DNA from: an uncultured Clostridia bacterium | GTDB lineage: Bacteria > Bacillota > Clostridia > Lachnospirales > Lachnospiraceae | Length of the DNA: 64,000 nucleotides | Direction of reading: 5' to 3' | NCBI GenBank assembly: GCA_947643415.1 | Contig: CANRWA010000012.1 | Coordinates: forward strand, 17,209 to 81,208 | Part shown: positions 19,515 to 29,500 of the stretch, piece by piece | Numbering within the stretch: position 1 is the first letter of the stretch | How the letters are laid out: every line of letters starts with the position of its first letter | Position numbers and translations under genes: made by a program | Notes under the pieces: generated by a model | What the model saw: the letters and a program-made list of their open reading frames with translations, nothing else | What the model was told of the DNA's origin: nothing | Databases searched by the model: none

Positions 19515-20201
19515 CTATTCATCCAATTCGCCCCGGATCGCCTGCATACGCATGTCAAGGAGTGCACTGACCTCGGCACATTCTCTCAGCTCCGCCCGGA
19601 GCCTGGCATTATTCTGTCCTTTTTTATAATAAATGCGGTGTTCCAGGCTTGCCCAGAAATCCATGGCAATGGTGCGCAGCTGTACTTCCACTTTCATCAT
19701 CCTTTTTTCATTATGCAGATAGATCGGCGTCTGCACAATGAGATGAAGGCTGCGGTATCCATTCTCCTTTGGGTTTTCGATGTAATCTTTTTTCTTGAGC
19801 AGGGTAATGTCATCCTGTCCAAGCAGATAATCACTGAGAAGATAAATGTCATCTGCAAATGCACAGACCACCCTGACACCTGCGATATCGTTCAATTCTT
19901 CCTCAATCACAGCTGCACTAAACGGCAGGTTTTTGCGCTGCAGTTTCTCAATGATGCTTTCCGGGGACTTCAGCCTTGATTTGATGGTCTGGATCGGATT
20001 GCGGTCATAGGTAAGGGAAAATTCCTTATTCAGTACATTGAACTTTGTCTCCACTTCCATGATCGCACAGCGATAATATGTCATAAGGGCACGGAAAGCC
20101 TCTCCCTCCTCCAGGATCATTCCCACAGCATCGTTGCCGAGAAGCCGCTCTACAAAGCTTTCATCCAGATGAATTCCATCATTTGCATTTTCCCTTTCCA
20201 C
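19515..20201 (-). CDS. relQ: small alarmone synthetase (RelQ/YjbM-type GTP pyrophosphokinase)
   Basis: IKSRLKSPESIIEKLQRK...LNDIAGVRVVC...NPKENGYRSLHLIV...VEVQLRTIAMDFWASLEHRI. Confidence 0.9.
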   Translation of the reverse strand: MERENANDGIHLDESFVERLLGNDAVGMILEEGEAFRALMTYYRCAIMEVETKFNVLNKEFSLTYDRNPIQTIKSRLKSPESIIEKLQRKNLPFSAAVIEEELNDIAGVRVVCAFADDIYLLSDYLLGQDDITLLKKKDYIENPKENGYRSLHLIVQTPIYLHNEKRMMKVEVQLRTIAMDFWASLEHRIYYKKGQNNARLRAELRECAEVSALLDMRMQAIRGELDE

Positions 20202-20215
20202 AACTCTCCCTCCTG

Positions 20216-20821
20216 TTACTCTTCCACATACTCTCTGGCAATCTTTCCAAAGCGCATACGGTCTGCATATTCCAAAAGATGTTTTGGTTTCTTTTTCTTT
20301 GAATTTTTGTAACTATCTACCACAAGCTGCACCATATCATGGCCGATCTCTTTCTCCAGGCGAATACAGTCGCAGACACTCCGGTCCAGGTCATATACGC
20401 GGATGATTCCGGATGGCGTCCTTTTCTCAACGATATCATCCGAAAATGCATGTACAGAGAAATAGTGACGGGACACCGGGAATGTGAGTTTCATGCCACC
20501 ACGGTCTGTCCGCGCTGTAGCGATGTAAAGCTTATCCGGTTCTTCTGTTATCAGTCCATGATAATAACAGGCACTGAGTGCACAGATCACCGCCTTGGGA
20601 TTTGTCATGCATGCCTCGATCATCTTATAATGTTTTGGCTTTTTCCGTCCTGTCATAAGATTCCAGTAATTTCCATGGGACACTCTTTCAATCTTCCCAT
20701 CCTGAAGCATGGAACGGATCTGTATCGTTGTGATCTTATTTGCAAGAAGTTCCCTGGCAGGGAGATAACCGCCCGCCTCCTCAAACAGCTCATTTACTTT
20801 GTCATATGTTCTCTTTAACAT
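20216..20821 (-). CDS. AbiEi-like antitoxin-domain protein (type IV TA antitoxin fold), no adjacent AbiEii
   Basis: N-terminal wHTH GGYLPARELLANKITTIQIRSMLQDGKIERVSHGNYW; ALSACYYHGL; GIIRVYDLDRSVCDCIR. Confidence 0.75.
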   Translation of the reverse strand: MLKRTYDKVNELFEEAGGYLPARELLANKITTIQIRSMLQDGKIERVSHGNYWNLMTGRKKPKHYKMIEACMTNPKAVICALSACYYHGLITEEPDKLYIATARTDRGGMKLTFPVSRHYFSVHAFSDDIVEKRTPSGIIRVYDLDRSVCDCIRLEKEIGHDMVQLVVDSYKNSKKKKPKHLLEYADRMRFGKIAREYVEE

Positions 20822-20831
20822 GTTGTCCTCC

Positions 20832-23303
20832 TTATAATACCATTATATACATATAATAAAGTTTTTTCATTATCTTTGCATCATCATAGGCTTTCCGCCG
20901 AATGGCATCAAACTGCATCCGGAATTCAGCAAGTTCCGCCTCTGTGATATCATCTGGCCCAAAGCGGGCGTGGTAAACCAGGCTGACATACTGTATGATC
21001 TGGTCCGCAGGCATATTCACCGCTTCTGAGATCGCTGCGGCATAAACGGCAACAGGCTGTCCTTTATAAGCAGCCCCCCTGGCGTTAAACAATGGCATCA
21101 GGTGCCTGTGTGCCATCCGTATCCGCCTCTTTATGCGAAGGCTCTGCAGGCTCTTCCTGAAGAGATAACTACGAATCCTCCTCTCACCCTCCAGCACGAC
21201 AACGATAAGCACCAGCACAGCAAGAATCTCAAGAATAAGCCGGATCACTTTAGAAGAAGTACTTTCTGAGGCAGGAAGCCCTCCCTGCTCCCCATTCGGG
21301 TCCGTATCTTTTTGAATATCATCAAAGGTCATATTCTCTTCTGGTACCTGTGTTACCGCCGGGGTCGGAGTCGCCAGTTCCGGTTCCTCCTGAGGGGGGT
21401 CCTCTGGCGTATCCTGTTTGTCCGGTTCAGAATCCTTCTGCTGGTCATCAGAAGAATTATTCCCCTGCTGACTGAAATTATCTTCTCCGATTCCCGGTGT
21501 CACCTCAAGAGGTACAAATCCATATTTATCTGTATACACCTCAATCCATGCATGGGCATCACTGTCCGGAACAAGGATCTCAGCATTCTTTTCCGTTCCC
21601 GCTGTCAGCTCTTCCGGGGAGATGTACATCCCTTCCACATACCGCGTTGGGATACCCACACTTCTGAGCAGCATGGCTGCTGTTGTAGCATAATAAGTAC
21701 AATATCCCTTCTTTCCCTCATTCAAGAAATATTCTACGGTATCCCTGTCTGACGGCGTTCTTCCCGGCGCCAGGGTATATTCTGTATTCTTTGCAATATA
21801 CGTCCGTGTCAGTCTCAGGACCGCCTCCGTCTGGTCTATCCCATTCTGAAGCTGCTCATACTTGCCTCCATTGTCATCCAGGTATTTTTTATAATCATCA
21901 CAGACTCCTGCCAGCGTGTCTGGCACCTGCAGGTAATATTTCTTTGCGAAATCCGTCATAAGCCTACGCTGCGTCAATGTATTGTACCAGAATACATCAT
22001 CCAGCATCGAAAAATTCTGTGCCAGGAGGTCCCGGCGCATTACCGCAGGAGATGTAAGATAATAATCCACTGTATAATCAATCCCGCCAGTCTCTATCGT
22101 TGTCTTCCCATCTGAATCTGACTGAAACGGTACTGTCGGCAAATAAGGAACCAGATAATTCCCATAACCAAATGCCAGATTGCGGATACGGAGGGTTCCC
22201 TGTGCCCACTTATCCCTTGACCTGTCTTTTACCCCGTTATCCAACTGTATATGCCATGCATCCGGTGCCACCCCCTGCTGTTCCAGGGCAGCCAGATCCG
22301 ACATATATCCCTCGTCTTTCTGCAGGGATGACCACTCATTATTCTCATAATGGTCACCCACATACCCTTTCAGATACAGACCATAGTTATTGTTTACTGT
22401 GCCGGATATCTTCAGCATGGTCTCTCCTGTATAATCCACCTCCTGTTTTCCGCCAATCTCGCCATAATCAATCGCATCTCCGTTAAAATGTGCCTTTACC
22501 CATGAGAAAACATCTTCGCCGCTCCAGGCCATCAATGCCACAACAGAATTCTTTGTCTCGGTGATATCATCCTTATGTGCATCATAACGTGAGGGCGGCA
22601 TAAAAAGGTATGTAATCCCGCCGACAGACAGTCCGATCAGCATAAGCAGAACAGATAGCTTCTGGCGCATCCTCCGGTCTGTGGCATCTGTTTTGAGATG
22701 GCGTGTGCCGATAATGGACACCGCCACGATAAGATAAGTAAAAAGATTAGAAAAATATCCCAGCCTTCCGACCACCAGGGGAAGGATCACAAAAGGCACC
22801 GTAGCTGCGAGAAAAACGGCAGAACGGCGGCGACGGTAAAAAAAACCGCTGATGACCACGATAAGATATACTCCAAGAAGGATCAGGACAAATGAAGTAC
22901 AGAACCGGACACTGGCACTTTCCCTCTCCGGATCATAGGCGAGAAGCGTCAGTTTACTCCCTGAATAACTCATAAATCCTTTCAGAAAACCATTTACGAT
23001 CAGCACAAATCCTTTCTGGACCTGGCTTCGGAAATAGAATATGATCATAGCAAAAAAAACCGTGATGCCGGCAATACCATATATTTTCCCATTATGGAAT
23101 GTCTCCAGCACAGTGAAAAGACCATAGAAAAGAAAGGCGGCCAGCAACATGACAAGCGTGCATACTCCCCTGCTGAATGACAGCTCCAGACTGGTGGCAG
23201 TACACATGACCGCTGAATAAACACCCAGAAACACCAGGATCACCTGGCTGATTTCCAATATGAAATTGATCAGTTTATTGTTTCTAGACTTCAAATCTTT
23301 CAC
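20832..23303 (-). CDS. transglutaminase-domain membrane protein (TgpA-like)
   Basis: Multiple N-terminal TMs; FLNEGKKGYCTYYATTAAMLLRSVGIPTRYVEG; DAHAWIEVY. Confidence 0.88.
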   Translation of the reverse strand: MKDLKSRNNKLINFILEISQVILVFLGVYSAVMCTATSLELSFSRGVCTLVMLLAAFLFYGLFTVLETFHNGKIYGIAGITVFFAMIIFYFRSQVQKGFVLIVNGFLKGFMSYSGSKLTLLAYDPERESASVRFCTSFVLILLGVYLIVVISGFFYRRRRSAVFLAATVPFVILPLVVGRLGYFSNLFTYLIVAVSIIGTRHLKTDATDRRMRQKLSVLLMLIGLSVGGITYLFMPPSRYDAHKDDITETKNSVVALMAWSGEDVFSWVKAHFNGDAIDYGEIGGKQEVDYTGETMLKISGTVNNNYGLYLKGYVGDHYENNEWSSLQKDEGYMSDLAALEQQGVAPDAWHIQLDNGVKDRSRDKWAQGTLRIRNLAFGYGNYLVPYLPTVPFQSDSDGKTTIETGGIDYTVDYYLTSPAVMRRDLLAQNFSMLDDVFWYNTLTQRRLMTDFAKKYYLQVPDTLAGVCDDYKKYLDDNGGKYEQLQNGIDQTEAVLRLTRTYIAKNTEYTLAPGRTPSDRDTVEYFLNEGKKGYCTYYATTAAMLLRSVGIPTRYVEGMYISPEELTAGTEKNAEILVPDSDAHAWIEVYTDKYGFVPLEVTPGIGEDNFSQQGNNSSDDQQKDSEPDKQDTPEDPPQEEPELATPTPAVTQVPEENMTFDDIQKDTDPNGEQGGLPASESTSSKVIRLILEILAVLVLIVVVLEGERRIRSYLFRKSLQSLRIKRRIRMAHRHLMPLFNARGAAYKGQPVAVYAAAISEAVNMPADQIIQYVSLVYHARFGPDDITEAELAEFRMQFDAIRRKAYDDAKIMKKLYYMYIMVL

Positions 23304-24408
23304 CTCGTAAATCCATCACTTCCAGGCGGTCGCGGACCAGCCCCATGGACTCCAGTTCTGTGTGCCCGGCGACCGTCAGGTACATTGCTGATTCCAGCGG
23401 CCTGCCTTCTTCCCAGGCAAGGTATGTCTGCACCAGCTCATCTGCATCCTTTGTAATGCGGCATTTAAACAGATCCTGAAACATCCACAGAAGTTCCTCC
23501 TCATGCTCCACAATACGCTCCTGTATCACCTCATTTTCCCTGTCATACCATATATATTTCTGTGGAATGGCATTCTCGATCATGTACATTGACACAGAAT
23601 AGATCCCCTGTACAAGCAGATTACTGTTTTTATGCCTCTGCTCCGCATTTTCTCCAACCACACATAGATCCACAAATATATTGATTACCTTAGTCAGTGG
23701 AAGGCTGCCCTCTTTTACCATAAGGCTGCCTGTCTTCCCACTGAGTTTCCAGTGTATTGTCTGAATCTTGTCCCCATCTGCAAATTCCCTGACATTGAAG
23801 ATCTCTGATGGGTCATCCCCTTTTTTATAAAGGGAAAAACGGTCACTGTCTTCCTCCGTCTCGTTGTACCATCCGTCCCTGTCCAGATACATCTCCCTCA
23901 GTGGCGGAAGAACCAGTACATTCTGCGTCTCAAAATTTTTGCCCACTGTCCAGGCAAATATGTTCAGATAATCATATATCCTTACTTTCTCAACCTTAAT
24001 CGCTACATTTCCACAGTTCTGCATTACCACCGGAATCCTTCGGTCACGTTTTCTTCCTGAATCCACAGAAAAACGCACTTTCATCTTCCCCTTTTCCCCA
24101 GAGAAAAGATTTTCATACCGCACCTGTGCGATTCCCTTTGTCACCGGGAGAATCCGGTTGCCATTTTCCACAGACAAAGTAATAGACGCCCGGGCAGGTT
24201 TCTCCATCGCCTCTTTCTCTGTCACAGGATTCTTCGAATCCACAGATACTGTTATCCGCAATCTCTGCAGGATCAGAAGCGCCAGCATGACCATCGGCAT
24301 GATAATAAGCATCCCCATTATCGCCACTGTACCAAATTCCATATAGAAAATCGAGATGAACAATCCCAGTAGAAAAAGAAATACATAAAGAAGTGTTCCT
24401 ATCGTCAT
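23284..24408 (-). CDS. DUF58 domain protein
   Basis: VREFADGDKIQTIHWKLSGKTGSLMVKE; overlaps the transglutaminase gene. Confidence 0.88.
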   Translation of the reverse strand: MTIGTLLYVFLFLLGLFISIFYMEFGTVAIMGMLIIMPMVMLALLILQRLRITVSVDSKNPVTEKEAMEKPARASITLSVENGNRILPVTKGIAQVRYENLFSGEKGKMKVRFSVDSGRKRDRRIPVVMQNCGNVAIKVEKVRIYDYLNIFAWTVGKNFETQNVLVLPPLREMYLDRDGWYNETEEDSDRFSLYKKGDDPSEIFNVREFADGDKIQTIHWKLSGKTGSLMVKEGSLPLTKVINIFVDLCVVGENAEQRHKNSNLLVQGIYSVSMYMIENAIPQKYIWYDRENEVIQERIVEHEEELLWMFQDLFKCRITKDADELVQTYLAWEEGRPLESAMYLTVAGHTELESMGLVRDRLEVMDLRGERFEV

Positions 24409-24420
24409 CGACGTCTCCTC

Positions 24421-25347
24421 CTACAATTTCGGTACCGGTACTTTATTTACGATCTCCTCTACCACATCCTGCTCTGTAATATGTGCCATACGGGCTTTAC
24501 CATTCAGCAGGAGACGGTGTGCCAGTACAGCAGATGCCACTCCCTGTATATCTTCCGGCAGTACAAAAGTACGTCCTTTCACGAAAGCACGTCCCTTTGA
24601 CATATCCATAAACGCCAGTGTCCCACGCGGGCTGACACCCAGTGAGATCATGGCATGTTTCCTCGTCCCATCCACAATGCGTGACAGGTATTTGAGCACC
24701 TTATCATCAACATAGATCTGCTTCACCTGATCCTGCATCTGAAGCAGCTCTCTCTTGGAAATGATCTCCTGTATAAAATCCAGCGGGTTGATATCCTGCC
24801 GCTCCTTGATCAGGCGCATCTCTTCTTCCATCGTAGGATATCCCATAGACAGGCGGATCATAAAACGGTCAAGCTGGGATTCCGGCAGCATCTGTGTTCC
24901 GGCAGAGCCAACCGGATTCTGTGTTGCCACAACGACAAAAGGATTGGGAAGCTGTCTGGTAACACCGTCTACTGTTACCTGTCCCTCTTCCATAACCTCC
25001 AGAAGGGCAGACTGGGTCTTCGTTGATGTACGGTTAATCTCATCGGCAAGCATCAGGTTGCAGAGGATCGCCCCCGGCTTATACTGAAATTCACCATCTG
25101 CCCCGATCATATTAAATCCCACAACATCGCTGGGAAGTACATCCGGAGTAAACTGCAGACGCCGTTCGGTCAGTTCCATAGCGCGTGAAAAAGCCACCGC
25201 CAGCGTCGTCTTCCCCACCCCTGGTACATCCTCGATCAAAATATGTCCCTTGGCAAGAATCGCTGTCATCACCAGTTCAATCGCTTCGTCTTTCCCCCGG
25301 ATCACTTTGCCAACCTCATTTAGTATCGCTTCAATCTTTTCGTTCAC
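24421..25347 (-). CDS. MoxR-type AAA+ ATPase
   Basis: GHILIEDVPGVGKTTLA; GDEFQYKPGAILCNLMLADEINRT-type motifs; GTG start after AGGAG. Confidence 0.92.
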   Translation of the reverse strand: MNEKIEAILNEVGKVIRGKDEAIELVMTAILAKGHILIEDVPGVGKTTLAVAFSRAMELTERRLQFTPDVLPSDVVGFNMIGADGEFQYKPGAILCNLMLADEINRTSTKTQSALLEVMEEGQVTVDGVTRQLPNPFVVVATQNPVGSAGTQMLPESQLDRFMIRLSMGYPTMEEEMRLIKERQDINPLDFIQEIISKRELLQMQDQVKQIYVDDKVLKYLSRIVDGTRKHAMISLGVSPRGTLAFMDMSKGRAFVKGRTFVLPEDIQGVASAVLAHRLLLNGKARMAHITEQDVVEEIVNKVPVPKL

Positions 25348-25469
25348 CTTATCTTCTCCTTTCCTGTTCCGCAGACAGGGCATCCCCTATGTTATGAAAG
25401 AAAACGCCGTTTCTGTCCGGCGTTCCCTGTCCGGCAAGATACCGGTATATATCTCATTTCCGTAATACA

Positions 25470-26768
25470 CTAGGATACTTTCATTTTAAATTTGCGGACA
25501 GCACGTTCATCCTCTGCATCTATTTTATCTATATTGCCGCCAATCCCCCGGATCTTTTCTTCGAAATTCTCATATCCGCGCTCAATGTAATGTATATGGT
25601 CTATGCTGGTAAATCCCTCTGCTGCCAGCCCCGCCATAACAAGTGCTGCTCCTGCCCGAAGATCCGGTGCACTCACAGCAGCTCCGGAGAATCCATCTAC
25701 TCCCGTGATAAAAGCTGCATTTCCTTCTACCGTGATATTTGCCCCCATACGGCGCAATTCACCCACATATTTCAGCCGCGTCTCAAAGATGGTCTCTGTG
25801 ACAATACTGGTTCCCTCTGACAGGGCAAGGAGTGTCGTCATCTGTGGCTGCATATCAGTGGGAAAACCCGGATATGGCATTGTCTTAACGTTGGCATAAG
25901 ACAGCCTGTGATCTGCCACAACATGGACACAGTCATCAAATTCTTCCACCCTGGCACCAATCTCTACCAGCTTCGCAGTAATGGCCTCCAAATGCTTGGG
26001 AATCACATTTTTTATATATACATCCCCGCCAGTGGCTGCCACTGCAAGCATGTATGTCCCCGCCTCGATCTGATCCGGGATAATGGAATATTCACTGCCA
26101 TGCAGGGATTCCACACCACGGATACGGATGGCATCCGTTCCGGCACCCCTGATATTCGCTCCCATACTGTTCAGGAAGTTCGCCACATCTACAATATGAG
26201 GTTCTTTTGCAGGATTTTCAATGATCGTCCTGCCCTCTGCCATACAGGCTGCCATCATAATATTAATGGTTGCCCCGACACTGGGGCAGTCCAGATAAAT
26301 ATGTTCCCCTGCCAGACGCTCCGCCCTGGCATCAATCTTTCCATGATGGATCGTTACCTCAGCGCCAAGCTGCTCAAATCCTTTGATATGCTGGTCAATA
26401 GGACGACTTCCGATCTGGCATCCGCCCGGGAGTGCCACAAGCGCTTTCTTATATTTCCCCAAAAGTGCTCCGACAAGGTAATAAGAACCACGTATCTTAC
26501 GGATCGCATCCTCATCTACACTCATATTATTGATCAAAGCTCCATTTATTTTCACGGTGTGTGTATCCATTCTCTCTACAATGGCACCGATTCCTTCTAT
26601 CGCATCCAATAATACATGGACATCATCCACATCTGGAAGATTCTCAATCGTCACCGGCTCATTCGCCATAATCGCCGCAACAATGATCCCCAGGGCAGCA
26701 TTCTTCGCACCACCTATGGTCACTTCTCCCCTTAATGGCGTTCCACCTTTAATAATGTATTGTTTCAT
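25470..26768 (-). CDS. murA: UDP-N-acetylglucosamine 1-carboxyvinyltransferase
   Basis: MKQYIIKGGTPLRGEVTIGGAKNAAL...PGGCQIGSRPIDQHIKGFEQLGAEV. Confidence 0.95.
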   Translation of the reverse strand: MKQYIIKGGTPLRGEVTIGGAKNAALGIIVAAIMANEPVTIENLPDVDDVHVLLDAIEGIGAIVERMDTHTVKINGALINNMSVDEDAIRKIRGSYYLVGALLGKYKKALVALPGGCQIGSRPIDQHIKGFEQLGAEVTIHHGKIDARAERLAGEHIYLDCPSVGATINIMMAACMAEGRTIIENPAKEPHIVDVANFLNSMGANIRGAGTDAIRIRGVESLHGSEYSIIPDQIEAGTYMLAVAATGGDVYIKNVIPKHLEAITAKLVEIGARVEEFDDCVHVVADHRLSYANVKTMPYPGFPTDMQPQMTTLLALSEGTSIVTETIFETRLKYVGELRRMGANITVEGNAAFITGVDGFSGAAVSAPDLRAGAALVMAGLAAEGFTSIDHIHYIERGYENFEEKIRGIGGNIDKIDAEDERAVRKFKMKVS

Positions 26769-26884
26769 TATTACCTCCACAGATAGAAACGTAATCTGGT
26801 CTAACTATTTCCATACATCATTGTAATAGTATAACACAAATTTGACATTTGTAAAACGGCAATTTGAATACTTTTCACAAAAAA

Positions 26885-27457
26885 TTAGTGCTGCTTTTTC
26901 ACAGAATAACCAAATTTTCCGATTTTCCTGCCCAATTCAAAATATTCTCCATGGGAATATGTAACAAGCCCAGTATCATTTAATTTGAATTTGCCACTGT
27001 CGTCCATATATTTCTCACTGATCTGCACTGCCACTACCTCTGCCAGGAACATATGATGGCTTCCCAGCTCCATCACTTCCCTCACCCTGCATTCCAGGCT
27101 CAGCGGGCTCTCTGCTATGACAGGTGCATATTCCAGTTCCCTCGCAGGCGCAGCAGTGAGGTTCATACTGGCAAATTTATCTACATCCCTCCCTGACTTC
27201 ACGCCACACCAGTCTGTGGCATAGGTAAGCTCTTTGGTAGTCAGGTTAATGGCAAATTCACCCGTCTCACGGATCAGCCCGTAAGAATACCGCTCCGGCC
27301 TCACGGAGATGGATACCATCACCGGATCCGAACAGACCGTCCCGGTCCAGGCAATAGTGACAATATTTTTCTTCCCATCCCGTCCGGCACAGCTCACCAT
27401 CACTGCAGGAACCGGATAAAGCATATTGCCAGGTTTCCACAACTGTTTTTTGTCCAT
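26885..27457 (-). CDS. flavin reductase-like FMN-binding protein
   Basis: YPVPAVMVSCAGRDGKKNIVTIAWTGTVCSDPVMVSISVRPERYSYGLI. Confidence 0.85.
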   Translation of the reverse strand: MDKKQLWKPGNMLYPVPAVMVSCAGRDGKKNIVTIAWTGTVCSDPVMVSISVRPERYSYGLIRETGEFAINLTTKELTYATDWCGVKSGRDVDKFASMNLTAAPARELEYAPVIAESPLSLECRVREVMELGSHHMFLAEVVAVQISEKYMDDSGKFKLNDTGLVTYSHGEYFELGRKIGKFGYSVKKQH

Positions 27458-27495
27458 ACTTACTATCTCCCCTCTCCAAAGCATTCAAAAGTATC

Positions 27496-29046
27496 CTACA
27501 TACGTATCTTATAGGTCAGCTTTTCAGACAATTCCCCATACATCGCGAGAAAGCAGTCCACTTCATCAAAAGGCCCTGACAACATCACGATCACCCTGTC
27601 CCCGTTCTCCTCCATCATGGCAAGAAGGTCCTTCACTGTCTTTTCTGTCATCTCCGGTGCATTTGTAACCAACATGCAGGTTCCTGACAATTTCTCCACC
27701 TGTTCAGAAAGTTCCAGCTGGTTCAGCTTATCCGCAGCGATCTTTGCGATCTTTCTCATGGGCATCTGTGGCTGCCGGCGGTGCAGCTCTTTCGTAATGC
27801 GCTTTGCCACAGCAAGTACGATCCTCTCTTCCCCGCCGGCAAAGACGAAATGTGCCTCTCCGCCATCTCTGCGCAGATGTGCAATGGTACTTTTCAGCGT
27901 GCGGTATGAGACACCCCTTGCCGAGATGTCCTCTGGATCATCTTCCAGTTCCTCGTCTGGATCAAACATCGGGGCCTGTCCCTGAAGTGCGTTCTCTCTC
28001 TTAACTACAACTGGTTCTGACACATAATCCCCTGTATACCCTGCCATCTCATCTTCCGATGCCGGCTCTTCCCGCATAGTTCTCTCCTGTGCACTCTCTT
28101 CCTGTGCAATCTCTTCCGGTAAGGCCCTTTCCTGTACAGTCTCTTCCGGAACAACAGCCTCTTTCACTGTTACTTTGGACATAGTTACTTCCGATGTCCT
28201 TACCTCTGACACGGATTCCTCCAGTCCCTCATCTTCTCCCACTGCTACATTTTCAACCAGCTCATCCTGCACCCTGTCTTCCGGCTCTGCTTCCGGAATC
28301 ATTTTCTTAGCTGGCTTTTTCGGTTTTTCTTTCTTTTTATTTTTATATGGAGCAGATACCGTCTCTTCCTCCAGATCTGTAATATCTGCCGTCGGTGCAG
28401 CATAAGATATAAACTCTGTCCGTTCCGGTTCTTCCGGCTCTGGAATCTCTACATCTTTCGGCGGCTGCCAGTCGGGCGCTTCACAGCGCCGCATCAGCTC
28501 CATCGCCTTTTCCACGATCCTTCCCTCGCCAAACCACAGCTTCAGGTCTCTGCACTCCTGAATACACTCTTCCCGCATCCCCTCCATCTCATACAGAAGA
28601 GCAAGCTGGTATCCCCACTCCTCTGTATATTCTTCTTTTTTCAACTCCTCCAGAATATTGATCAGGGTCGTCCGGGAATCCCCCTGGGCTTTCGCCAGCA
28701 GATACCGAAGTTCATAAGTATCCAGTGTGGCCTCCCCGGCAAATTCATAGGCAAGGAAAAGTTCCCTTGCCTCATCCATATTTCCCATCCGGATCACCAG
28801 GCGGAGCAGCCGGTTCAGTATATAACGGGAATGTGTTCTATTATATATGATAAAAAAAATTTCTTTTTTTTCATTCAGTCTCTCTGCTTTTTCGTAAAGA
28901 TCTGCAAAAAGGTACAGATCCTCCAGAGATTCTACCTCTGTCAGTGGGAGCGTATCAATCATTTCCAAAGCCTGTACGTATTTTCTTTCCTGTACAAGGT
29001 CACGTATCTGCGCACATCTGCGCACCATATCATGTCTTTTCCCCAT
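27496..29046 (-). CDS. hypothetical protein with TPR-like N-terminus and Glu-rich linker
   Basis: Long ORF; helical repeats and acidic low-complexity region; start moved downstream of the SRP RNA. Confidence 0.6.
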   Translation of the reverse strand: MGKRHDMVRRCAQIRDLVQERKYVQALEMIDTLPLTEVESLEDLYLFADLYEKAERLNEKKEIFFIIYNRTHSRYILNRLLRLVIRMGNMDEARELFLAYEFAGEATLDTYELRYLLAKAQGDSRTTLINILEELKKEEYTEEWGYQLALLYEMEGMREECIQECRDLKLWFGEGRIVEKAMELMRRCEAPDWQPPKDVEIPEPEEPERTEFISYAAPTADITDLEEETVSAPYKNKKKEKPKKPAKKMIPEAEPEDRVQDELVENVAVGEDEGLEESVSEVRTSEVTMSKVTVKEAVVPEETVQERALPEEIAQEESAQERTMREEPASEDEMAGYTGDYVSEPVVVKRENALQGQAPMFDPDEELEDDPEDISARGVSYRTLKSTIAHLRRDGGEAHFVFAGGEERIVLAVAKRITKELHRRQPQMPMRKIAKIAADKLNQLELSEQVEKLSGTCMLVTNAPEMTEKTVKDLLAMMEENGDRVIVMLSGPFDEVDCFLAMYGELSEKLTYKIRM

Positions 29047-29134
29047 TCGTATCCTGCTCCTTACTGACAAAAAAACCTCCAATATTGTATCTTGCTTGCA
29101 ATAGGAGGTATTTTTCATTTTTATTCTAAAATCC

Positions 29135-29399
29135 GTGCGCCCCACGTCGAATCATATTCTGAAGACGTTACCGGAACAGCCAGCTCAGTCCAGGCACCCT
29201 CACGTCACACAGAAAGCATTGCTTAGTGCTGCTTCATTCCTGACCTGACACGGTTCACAAGTTCCTGTTGCGCAAGACCCAGACGTCAACGCCGCTTATC
29301 CCGGGCGGCTCTCCGTTATAAGACCCTCGGTGGGACAACACCCCTGCTTTAGCGGATTGCAGGTACAGGGCACCGCTATCTCCCCGGCTGCACGGAAAT
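29135..29399 (-). ncRNA. ffs: large bacterial SRP RNA (scRNA with Alu domain)
   Basis: Minus strand GTGCAGCCGGGGAGATAGCGGTGCCCTGTACCTGCAATCCGCT...GTGTCAGGTCAGGAATGAAGCAGCACTAAGCA; 3' GGGCGCACGG can pair with the 5' end. Confidence 0.9.
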
Positions 29400-29500
29400 A
29401 TTAACAATCACATATTGATGATTATATCTTTTTTTCGGGTTCCTGTCAATATGATAAAAATTTGAGTTTTCCCCCCTCTTCACTGCATCAGTATGAAAAG

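Noticed and set aside
21312-21752. + ORF of 146 aa opposite the transglutaminase gene
   Set aside because: Antisense to a clear coding gene; composition is an artefact
25590-26612. + strand ORFs opposite murA (e.g. 25908..26612, 234 aa)
   Set aside because: Antisense shadow ORFs of murA; codon patterns and composition do not suggest a protein
29047-29145. N-terminal extension of ORF 27496..29145
   Set aside because: Would overlap the 3' flank of the SRP RNA; the Met at 29046 gives a better start
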